Origin: Arthrobacter stackebrandtii | Lineage (GTDB): Bacteria > Actinomycetota > Actinomycetes > Actinomycetales > Micrococcaceae | NCBI RefSeq assembly: GCF_017876675.1 | Contig: NZ_JAGIOI010000001.1 | Coordinates: 620,001 to 684,000, forward strand | Direction: 5' to 3' | Length of the DNA stretch: 64,000 bases | In this document: positions 44,063-52,500 of the stretch, piece after piece | Numbering within the stretch: position 1 is the stretch's first letter | Layout of the letters: each line of letters starts with the position of its first letter | The notes under the pieces: model-generated | Database searches by the model: none | The model's input: the letters and a program-made list of their open reading frames with translations, nothing else | Told to the model about the DNA's origin: nothing | Position numbers and translations under genes: made by a program

Positions 44063-44995
44063 TCACTCCGCGGCAGCACCAGAGACCAGGCCCCCACCCG
44101 GATGCCGCACAAATGTCACGGCCTCCGGGTCCAGCCGCCGGCGCATGACTTCAATGGCCTCCGGGTTCTGGTCCACCATGACGAACCGCCGCTCCAGCTC
44201 CAGCGCCGCGGCCCCGGTCGTGCCGGATCCGCCAAAGAAGTCCAGCACCCAGTCCCCGCGTTCGGTGCTCGCCTGGATGATCCGGCGCAGGATCCCCAGC
44301 GGCTTCTGCGTCGGATACCCGGTCTTTTCCCGCCCGTTCGGTGACACAATCGTGTGCCACCACGTGTCAGTCGGCAGCTTCCCCAGCGCAACCTTCTCCG
44401 GCGTCACGAGCCCCGGCGCCATGTACGGTTCCCGGTCCACCTCGGCGCTGTTGAAGTAGTACGACTTCGGATTCTTCACGTACACCAAAATATTGTCGTG
44501 CTTCGCCGGCCAGCGCCTCTTCGTCCGCGCACCGTAGTCGTAGGCCCAGATGATCTCGTTCAGGAAGCACTCGCGGCCGAACAGCGCATCGAGCAGCACC
44601 TTCGCATAGTGCACCTCGCGGTAGTCCAGGTGCAGGTACAGCGTCCCGTCGTCCGCCAGCAGCCGCCACGCCTCTTCCAGCCGCGGCTCCAGGAACTCCC
44701 AGTAGTCGCCGAACTGGTCGTTGTAGCTGAGCGTCAGCCCCTTGATCGTGTCGTAGCTGCGCCCCTTGAACCCCACGCGCGATCCCGACTCATTCGCCAC
44801 ATTCTTAATGGACTGTCGGGCCTGCACCTTGCCGGTGTTGAACGGCGGGTCGATGTAGATCAGCCGGAAGCTCTCATCCGGCAGCGTTGCCAAAAAATCC
44901 AGGTTGTCACCCTCAACGACGAGGTTCCCGCCCTCCCCGTGCCAGGCCGTTGCCGCCACCTCGCCCAAGGGGGAATCCATCGCTTCAGTAGTCAT
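44063..44995 (-). CDS. Solitary DNA N-6/N-4 methyltransferase
   Basis: The 310-residue protein has the catalytic DPPFNTGK motif at 49-56 and the SAM-binding DFFGGSGTTGAAALEL near 248-263, in the beta-class order (catalytic motif first). TGYPTQKPLGIL and a basic KRRWPAKHDNILVY are also family features. It modifies adenine N6 or cytosine N4 in DNA. No restriction endonuclease gene is adjacent. The codon use is host-like, so it may be an orphan regulator methylase or part of an ancient system. Its target sequence cannot be told from sequence alone. Confidence 0.92.
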   Translation of the reverse strand: MTTEAMDSPLGEVAATAWHGEGGNLVVEGDNLDFLATLPDESFRLIYIDPPFNTGKVQARQSIKNVANESGSRVGFKGRSYDTIKGLTLSYNDQFGDYWEFLEPRLEEAWRLLADDGTLYLHLDYREVHYAKVLLDALFGRECFLNEIIWAYDYGARTKRRWPAKHDNILVYVKNPKSYYFNSAEVDREPYMAPGLVTPEKVALGKLPTDTWWHTIVSPNGREKTGYPTQKPLGILRRIIQASTERGDWVLDFFGGSGTTGAAALELERRFVMVDQNPEAIEVMRRRLDPEAVTFVRHPGGGLVSGAAAE

Positions 44996-45191
44996 GCATC
45001 AAGGCTAGCCCAAGGGCCCGCCCGGCCCGTTGAGACGCGGCAGGTGGCGCCGCCCCAATACTCTGTGATGTCCGACGCCGGACCCCGCCTTCCGCTGCGG
45101 CCGGCGGCTTGCTCCGGGCTGCTTTGGGGAACGACTGCCACCCCGCCGTTGCCCCGGCCGCCAAACATGGCGGGAACAGGCAGAGGGGTCT

Positions 45192-45935
45192 CTAGAATCC
45201 CCCGCGCAATACGTCGTTGGTCACCGGGTTGTATACAAAGTCGACCGGACCGCCGGCGTGCATAAACTCGTGGTTCGCCCCGTCCCGGACGCCAAACGCA
45301 CCATAGTTCTCATCCCACGACCCGTTCAGCACCGCCTTGTAGCTGTATTCCCCCGCAGGCAGATCAAGCAGCAGCTTCCAGAGGCCCTGCTCCGCCGGCG
45401 ACATCTGCAGCTTGTCAGCCGTCGGGTCCCAGTTCGGGGCTCCAACCACCTCGCCAAAATTCCCGGCCAGCGCGACAGCCTCCGGCCGTCCGTCCTGGTG
45501 GTTGCCGAACACTTCCGCTTCGCCAAAGCCCGCCGCCGGAACGCTGGTCACCGTCGTTGACGGCTTTTCAGCCGGGTTTTCAGGCATCGGCGTGCCGGCA
45601 GGAATAAGAGTTCCGTTCTTGAGTGCTTCTACAAGCTTCTCGACGGTGTTAAAGGCCACCGTGGCACGCAGGCCGTTGTCGGTGATCGACCAGCCGCTGC
45701 GCCCCTTCGTCATCCAGCCGGCCTTTACCAGGTCGGCAGTCGCCTTGGTCAGGTTCTTGTGGCCGCGCGGAACACCGCCGCTAAGCAGCTCAGCTTCTTC
45801 AGCAGTAAATGGGATGCGCTTGGCAGCTTCCAGCAGCACCTCTCCCCCGTTGGGCTTGATATCCAGCCGCGATCCAGCGGCCATGACGTCCAGTACTTCC
45901 TTGAGCCGGCGGTTGGTGTTGTCTCGAATGCTCAC
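45192..45935 (-). CDS. Protein with winged-helix-like region and pullulanase X25-type domain
   Basis: The GTG at 45935 follows GAGGAG at seven bases; 247 residues result. The N-terminal half (IRDNTNRRLKEVLDVMAAG through GWMTKGRSGWSITDNGLRATVAF) looks like a winged-helix region. A Pro/Thr linker follows, and then a domain starting near GRPEAVALAGNFGEVVGAPNWDP that contains LDLPAGEYSYKAVLNGSWDENYGAFG. This last part is the hallmark of the X25 beta-sandwich in pullulanases. A carbohydrate-responsive regulator or starch-binding protein is possible. The combination is unusual and no catalytic domain is present. Confidence 0.72.
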   Translation of the reverse strand: MSIRDNTNRRLKEVLDVMAAGSRLDIKPNGGEVLLEAAKRIPFTAEEAELLSGGVPRGHKNLTKATADLVKAGWMTKGRSGWSITDNGLRATVAFNTVEKLVEALKNGTLIPAGTPMPENPAEKPSTTVTSVPAAGFGEAEVFGNHQDGRPEAVALAGNFGEVVGAPNWDPTADKLQMSPAEQGLWKLLLDLPAGEYSYKAVLNGSWDENYGAFGVRDGANHEFMHAGGPVDFVYNPVTNDVLRGGF

Positions 45936-46066
45936 AGTGGTTCTCCTCGAAGAAGCGTACGTACACTCCCACTGTGGCACGACGAAAAGTTACGCGACAG
46001 TAGATGACGAAGGATGGCCACGGATGCGTGCTTCGCAAGACGCAGCACGCCCCAATGGCAGCAAGA

Positions 46067-46906
46067 TCACTTTGCGTACGCGTCAAAATCGCGCGGCACG
46101 AGCGCACACGTATCTTCGAGCGAACCTGGCAACGTGAATAGCCCAGGTCTCCGGCCACCGTAGCCATATACGCGGTACAGATGGAATTGCTCAGGGATCT
46201 CCGTAGAAAACGCCACTTCGTTCCTTGTTGCAATGAAGGGCCAGGTATCCGCTCGCCGAGTCGTTTTAACCTCGATGAAGCGCTCGGACCCGTCAGCATT
46301 GAAGGACAATACGTCAAAACCAAGTCCGTCACCCTGAGTGACGGACACGTGCTCCACGCGATCCGCCAAGCTGCTACAACCGTTCAATACCAGTCGGTGC
46401 TTCTCGTGGTTCACCACCGCCAACTCCCCAGCAATGCCGAGATCCCGCTTGTTGGATTCGAGCCGAACGAAATCAGTTTTGATTGCTCGCCGGTGGTATG
46501 TGAAGTCCTCCACCTCCAGAGTGGGGGCAGCGGTTCTCTGCAACACCAAATCCACCGCTGGGTTCACTACTGGAACATCCACAGCCCGGAACATCAAAGA
46601 TTCCAACGCGCTGTCAGCCCTCAGCTGTCGCTCTACCTCTGCTCTCAGAGAACTCTGCACGTTTGATCGTGGTTTATACCCGTTGATATAGAAAGCTTTC
46701 ATCTGGTGCAGCACAGCGCTAATGTTGGCAAGTTTGAACTCGATGGCACCCCTACTCCGGCCCGTCGATTCTTGCAGACCGCGATTGAACTGAGCCTTGT
46801 TGAGACGCTCGCCGGACAACTCCGTGCGCAACATCCCGAAATACGTGGAGACGGTCAGTGCGTTCTCATCGTCGGTCCACGGGCCTTCAACCACACCCAC
46901 TGCCAT
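46067..46906 (-). CDS. DUF3883 nuclease-like protein, candidate restriction endonuclease
   Basis: The 279 residues have an N-terminal helical part (AVGVVEGPWTDDENALTVS, NKAQFNRGLQESTGRSRGAIEFKLANISAVL) often seen before HNH or PD-(D/E)xK nucleases. The C-terminal DUF3883 domain has GDGLGFDVLSFNADGSERFIEVKTTR, in which GFDVLS and EVKTT form a PD-(D/E)xK-like site. DUF3883 is also the C-terminal domain of plant NO VEIN. It is divergent from the cytosine methyltransferase gene, so the two could be a restriction-modification pair. Codon use is less G/C-biased than the chromosome's. Confidence 0.78.
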   Translation of the reverse strand: MAVGVVEGPWTDDENALTVSTYFGMLRTELSGERLNKAQFNRGLQESTGRSRGAIEFKLANISAVLHQMKAFYINGYKPRSNVQSSLRAEVERQLRADSALESLMFRAVDVPVVNPAVDLVLQRTAAPTLEVEDFTYHRRAIKTDFVRLESNKRDLGIAGELAVVNHEKHRLVLNGCSSLADRVEHVSVTQGDGLGFDVLSFNADGSERFIEVKTTRRADTWPFIATRNEVAFSTEIPEQFHLYRVYGYGGRRPGLFTLPGSLEDTCALVPRDFDAYAK

Positions 46907-47216
46907 AGGACCAGGTTACATGTTCAAAGAATCCATCACGCGCGGCTGCGTTGTGCCCTGAGGAGTCGTTTAGTTCTCGGCTATTGCATTTCGGTTCTTG
47001 GATGTGATTTTGTGCGTCGCGTGATGGTCTGCTTGCACTGATCGAAGTACTCATGCTTGGGCCAGCTACACGACGGGACACAACGATCCAGACTGTCTTG
47101 CCCGACGTGCTGCACAAATTTTGAACACCATCGCACCTGCGTGCGTTGCTCATGGTCCGCTGGAAGCCCTGGATGCTGGTCCGCCGGTGATCTGGCGACC
47201 GATAGGATTGTCTTCC
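46907..47216. other. Divergent promoter region between nuclease and methyltransferase genes
   Basis: This 310-base gap separates the divergent starts at 46906 and 47217. No strong palindrome or controller-protein box was recognised. Open frames in it lack coding features. Confidence 0.35.
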
Positions 47217-48365
47217 ATGACGTTCGTGAAATCAGACCCACCCCATTCTGTTGCCCAAATGGTAGATCTCTTCGCCGGCCCGGGTGGATTGGATGTCGCA
47301 GCGCGTTGGCTTGGATTGTCCGTGGCAGGTATCGAATGGGATGAGAACGCCTGTGCGACCAGGCGAGCTGCCGGTCTGGAAACTGTGCAAGGTGACGTGC
47401 GGGAACATGGCCCGGATGAATTCCGCCAGGCGACGATCCTTGCCGGAGGCCCTCCATGCCAGACGTACACCGTGGCTGGAGCAGGTGCCGGACGTAAAGC
47501 ATTGAACCAGGTCCTGTCGTTCATTGCGCGCATGGTCCATGGGGAGGACGTCACTTCCGAATTAGCTGCGTTGGACGACGAACGAACAGGATTAGTGCTA
47601 CAACCGCTGCGATGGGCGTTGGAGGCCCATCAAGCTGGAAACGCGTATGAGGTGATCGTCTTGGAGCAAGTACCAGCCGTCCTTCCCGTGTGGGAGGCCA
47701 TGGCGAAGGCGCTCGAATCCCTTGGTTACAAGACCGTAACTGGCATTCTCCACGCTGAGGAGTACGGTGTCCCACAGACCCGCCGCCGTGCAATTTTGAT
47801 GGCGAACCGATCCCACACACCCGTGCTGCCCGCTGCCACGCACCGTAGATTTACTAGAAATGAGCTGAAAGCTTCGACGGACCGTCCGGCGTTGCTGCCG
47901 TGCATAAGTATCGGAGCGACCTTGGACCGGATCGAGCCATATGTCCTCGTTTCCAACTATGGCACGGGTGGCGATCCCAAAGCTCGAGGCCGGCGTACTT
48001 CGAAGGAACCAGCTTTCACAGTTACCGGGAAGGTTTCCCGGAACCGCCTGTTCTCCAACGAGCGCGAACTTGATCGCCTGAAAGTCTCAGAGGCGGGCCG
48101 GCTCCAGACATTCCCTGCTGACTACCCCTGGTCAGGCAAAGACATCGCTCAACAGATCGGTAACGCCATTCCACCACGGCTCGCGGCTCACGTTCTGGCG
48201 GCAGCTCTCGGTCGAGAGCTGCCCGTGGACTTCCTCGATAAGATGACCAGAACACAGTGGGTCGACACAGCCGAGGCCATATCTGCAGCACAAAACGCCG
48301 AGGACAACCACGACATTCCCGTACTGCGGACCGGTATTCTAGACCTGATGCCGTCACCCCTCTGA
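47217..48365 (+). CDS. DNA cytosine-5 methyltransferase
   Basis: The 382-residue protein has all main m5C motifs: I as MVDLFAGPGGLDVAARWLG, IV as LAGGPPCQTYT with catalytic Cys81, VI as VLEQVPAV (usual ENV is EQV here), VIII as VPQTRRRAILMAN, and X as AQQIGNAIPPRLAAHVLA. It methylates cytosine in DNA; a stretch of variable sequence between VIII and IX serves target recognition. In class 2 DISARM the methylase DrmMII is also of this type. It is separated from the downstream defense operon by an IS remnant, so the connection is uncertain. Confidence 0.95.
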   Translation: MTFVKSDPPHSVAQMVDLFAGPGGLDVAARWLGLSVAGIEWDENACATRRAAGLETVQGDVREHGPDEFRQATILAGGPPCQTYTVAGAGAGRKALNQVLSFIARMVHGEDVTSELAALDDERTGLVLQPLRWALEAHQAGNAYEVIVLEQVPAVLPVWEAMAKALESLGYKTVTGILHAEEYGVPQTRRRAILMANRSHTPVLPAATHRRFTRNELKASTDRPALLPCISIGATLDRIEPYVLVSNYGTGGDPKARGRRTSKEPAFTVTGKVSRNRLFSNERELDRLKVSEAGRLQTFPADYPWSGKDIAQQIGNAIPPRLAAHVLAAALGRELPVDFLDKMTRTQWVDTAEAISAAQNAEDNHDIPVLRTGILDLMPSPL

Positions 48366-48424
48366 GCGTACCGTGGGCCTGAGAGTCCTATTCTAGGTTC
48401 GTTCATCGGACCCTGCCCCCTATA

Positions 48425-49074
48425 CGTCGTCGTCAACGGACCGGCGTGAGGCAGGGTGTGTTTGAGGGTTCCCAGCGCCTCGGTGACGAAACACATTTCT
48501 TCGCACTTCGGGCCAAAGTCGCCGCCCCTTTGCGTTGGCGTTGGCCGGTGATGACCGGGGCGGCCTATTCCCTCGAAGCGGTGTCCAGGACGTTGTTCAG
48601 CCCACGGATCCCAGAGTAGCCACACCCGGAGCCCTGCATCTGATACCCGTGGACCTCCGAGATCGTGTCGTCAACTTCCGCGAACACGAACGACTCCCCG
48701 GACGGTGCCCCGAACAGGGGTGCTTTGCGGGCCAGGTTGATCAGTAAGCGAGATACGTCAGCGTCGAGTTGGCGCACGTGCCCGAAGGTGAAGAAACGCA
48801 GGAACACGCCCAAGCGTTGACGGGGCAAACAGCCCGTGAAGACTTGCTTCATTGCACCGTGGCACAGCACGGCTATGTCACGAATGCTGTCAGCTCCAGC
48901 GACAATGCAGTCCGCCAAGGTCGCGGCCTTCAGCCCCGCATCCGGGTCGTTATCTGTGGGCACCGACAACCATTCATCCGGCAACGAATGCAGGCCCGCG
49001 TCCTTGGCCAGGCGCATCATAGGGACCATCACGGCAGGCGAGACAACGTTCTCCCTGTCAAAGGAAACTGGCAC
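48425..49074 (-). pseudogene. Broken IS1380-family transposase
   Basis: The 49074-48590 part reads SFDRENVVSPAVMVPMMRLA, GLKAATLADCIVAGADSIRDIAVLCHG, LRFFTFGHVRQLDADVSRLL, VDDTISEVHGYQMQGSGCGYSGIRGLN, the N-terminal half of an IS1380 transposase. After that the frame breaks. Relic parts such as PVITGQRQRKGA and EALGTLKHTLPHAGP appear in shifted frames down to about 48425. The full-length family protein is about 460 residues, so more than half is missing and it is inactive. It separates the methyltransferase gene from the defense operon. Confidence 0.85.
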
Positions 49075-49596
49075 GGCCGCCCGGGTGTGGGAAACTAGCA
49101 GCTGCGAGGTGCTTTCAGCTTCAGGAAAGTTGAGCTGTGGTCAGTCCAACTTTCCCCGAGAAGACCGGCATTTCGTGTTTAGAACACCGTAGCAACCCCA
49201 GAAAGATCGGTGGATCACGGCCTAATTACTTTAGGATGCGGCCAAATATTCAAGCTTCTGCGCGGGGTGAACAACCTTCGAGGGGCCACTCCACCGACAC
49301 GCGGACCGGGCTTACCCATTCGACCATCATGGCCCACCAGAGACAATTTTGGATCAGACTACGCTACACGGCTTGCCTGGTCCTCGAACCACGCAATTCT
49401 GCGGACTTGCTATGACCCAGTGGAGCCGGTCCAGCCTGACACATAGGGCCTGGCGGATCGCGAAGTCGTCATACATTCCTTGTCCATCCGAGATGAGTCA
49501 CGTCACGTTGGGCGGGGACTCTTCACAGTTTGCCGATTTGCCTACGGTTGTTGTTATGGTGTCTAAAAACCGGCATGCGAACATGGGGAATAGACA
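49075..49596. other. Upstream region of the defense operon
   Basis: This 522-base stretch lies between the IS1380 remnant and the first gene of the operon. A perfect inverted repeat of GGAAAGTTG (49124-49132) and CAACTTTCC (49147-49155) may be an IS end or operator. GGGGA lies eight bases before the GTG at 49597. No gene was recognised. The operon promoter is expected here but no convincing -35/-10 pair was found. Confidence 0.4.
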
Positions 49597-52500
49597 GTGG
49601 AGACAACGACAGACTGGGCGCCCAATGAGGTGCTAGTTCGGGAAATAGATGGTCAATTCGACAAGGCGATCGCAGCCTACCGAGCTAACCCTACGCTGAT
49701 CACTGAACACTCCAACCACGAGGAATCCATCCGGACCGGGGGCTATGCAAATCGGACCCTTCTCGAGCTTGTACAAAACGCTGCCGATGCAATGTCCGGA
49801 CCGACTGAGGCCGAGCCGGCAGATATCGGCCGAGTTGAGATCATACTGGATCTGAAGTCACGCTCACTCTATTGTGCTAATTCGGGTCGCCCGTTCTCCA
49901 AGAGTGGCCTGATCGCAATCAACCATGCGCACGTCAGCGGGAAACGGGGCGACGAAATTGGGCGATTCGGGCTCGGCTTCAAGTCGGTCCTAGCCGTAAC
50001 TGACTCCCCACAGGTCTTGAGTCGGTCTATCGCTTTTGAGTTCAATTCAGCTCGTGCACAGAGGGAAATTAGGGGCGTTGGAGCTCCTGTACGTCGCATC
50101 CCAGTCCTACGCACGGCCACGGCGGTCGACGCCGCTTCGGTCATTTCCGAGGATCCTATCCTTCGAGAAATGTCTAGCTGGGCTACTACCATTGTCCGTC
50201 TCCCCGACATCGAAAACACGGATCGCTTGCGTCGCGAAATGCTGTCGTTTTCATCAGAATTCCTTCTCTTTGTAAACGCGGTTCGTGAGGTTCGACTCAG
50301 AGTCCTTGGCGACGATGGATTCTCGACGAGTCACGTGTCACGAAGGATCGGCCCCGGACACTACAAAATCGAACGTCCGGATGGCACCGGTGACGAGTGG
50401 TTCATCGGTGAACGCATGCACACACCGAGCCAGGCAGCACGGCACGAGGTCGGGGAAGCAGTCTCGCGAGAGAAAATCAAGGTGAGCGTTGCGGTACCAC
50501 TGAAGCCTCGAAGGGCTAATTCCGATGTAGGCGATGCTGGCACGCAAGTCGGCCAGTTCTGGAGTTACTTTCCCTTGCAGGACAAGACATCGGCCACTGG
50601 ATTCTTCAATGCACCGTGGAGCGTGAATGACGACCGAACCACGCTCTTGAGTAACGGCTATAATCGAGAAATCCTCGCCACTCTTTCAGACATATTCGTC
50701 GAAATTCTCCCCAGACTTAGCACCCCTGAGGATCCTGCAGCCCCACTTGATTATCTCCCTGCCCGTGGCCGTGAGGCTATCTATTTCGGCGACGAGGTGT
50801 TGTGTGCGTTGGTGCCGCCGCTCGCTGTTGCATCCAAGCTGATTCCGGACGGCAACGGGCTTCTCAGCAGTCCCTCAGCTCTGCGGCCGCTCGACTTTTC
50901 GTGCGACTGGAAAATCCAGGAGTCCGACCATAGAGCATGGATCAATTCGCCGAACACACTGAACAATGTGCCACATTGGCGGTGCTATGCCTCCAATCAA
51001 CGAACGGCTCGGATGCGTCAGTTGTTTGCCGTGAGCGTGGATCCTAGTCAGTTCGATAGCGACGTTCGCGATCTCAAACGGGCACTCGAAGTAATCCCGA
51101 AACGAGGAGTGCTTTCCTGGCTCAAGGAATGGGCTGACGGACCTGCCCTCGCTTCTGCAGCCGATGCGCTTGGCGTAGTCTTAACCAACCTCGGGCAGAC
51201 GGATGCCGAAAAGGCCCGTGTGATACCGACGGATGATGGGCTGCGATCGATCGACGAAAGAGCTCACGTGTTCCTCGCCCAGACAGAGGATATCGAAATC
51301 GAAGGAGCCGCATTCGTCACGGCAGAGTTCCTCAACCTGCCAAAGCGAAATCTTGATCATGTCTTGCGCAAGGTTGGTTTCCGAGATCTGGATCCCGTAG
51401 CTATTCTGACCGCCCGGCTCGATCGCCTCACACCCAATGCTGGTCCCGAACTGCAAGAAAAATTCTGGGAGGCTGCACTTGACGTCAGATCTCAAGATGC
51501 AGTCACAGCAGTCCGCGCCAATCCAAGGGCAGTCGTCCTAGTACCGACCAAGGACGGAGGATGGCACTGGCCCCAACAAGTCATCGATGTCGACGACCAT
51601 ATCCATAGTGCGGACGCCAGGCTCCTCCTCGATCGTGAACGGTGCCTGCCTGCCCTCGCTCACGTGCTCGGCGTCATCAATGCGCCTTGCAAAGATTTCT
51701 CCTTCGAGGACGAATTCGAAGCTGATGAGTATCGAAAATGGGTTCTGGAGGAATTGAACGCTCGTCTCACCCCTGGAGACCGACCGATCGAACAGATCTC
51801 GTTGTACCCGAGCCGAGGCGAATCACAGGGACCATTCTCTGTCCTACTACTTCTCAAGGACGCTGGTGCCAGCGAGGCTTCACGAGAGTCCTGGACCCGC
51901 CGTCTGCTGGAATTCGGCGATGCACCATGGGATTGCGAAGATACCGCGACGGGTCTGAATTACCGCGTGAAATCTCCCGTGCGATGGGCAACGGAACGCG
52001 CCGGCATACTCAAGAGTTCACTTGGCTATCGTCCTGTATCGGAAGTAGTTGCTCCATCTTTCGCTCAGTACAAAGACTTGCTCCCCGTTTATGAGGGCCC
52101 CCGCAGCATAGTCGACATCCTGCACATACCAGCCACTCTCGATGCTATTTCGGTTCCGGTACTTCAAGCAGCACTTCGAATAGATCTCTTACCTCCGAAG
52201 ACCACCGACGCATTTCTAGTCGAGTTCATTATCGAGGCGGCTCACCTTGCTTATCCGGGAACCCAGCCGCCAAGTATTCCGGCCCGTGTGGGGCGCATCA
52301 TCGAGTCAAGCACAACGACAACAGTTTTTGTCGCGATCGATGACGAACAGCGCGACTATCTACAGTCGCGCCAGCGCCCATACCTGTTCGCAACAGAGTC
52401 ACAATCCACCTCCCTCATAGAAGACGTCGGCTGCCTGCGATTCGAGGATAGTTTCGAGTTTTCTATACGCATCGACGGTCAGAGGGAACCTGAGCCACTT

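Noticed and set aside
46907-47216. Controller-protein (C-box) gene or site for a restriction-modification pair
   Set aside because: No small HTH gene or clear repeated box was seen in the gap.
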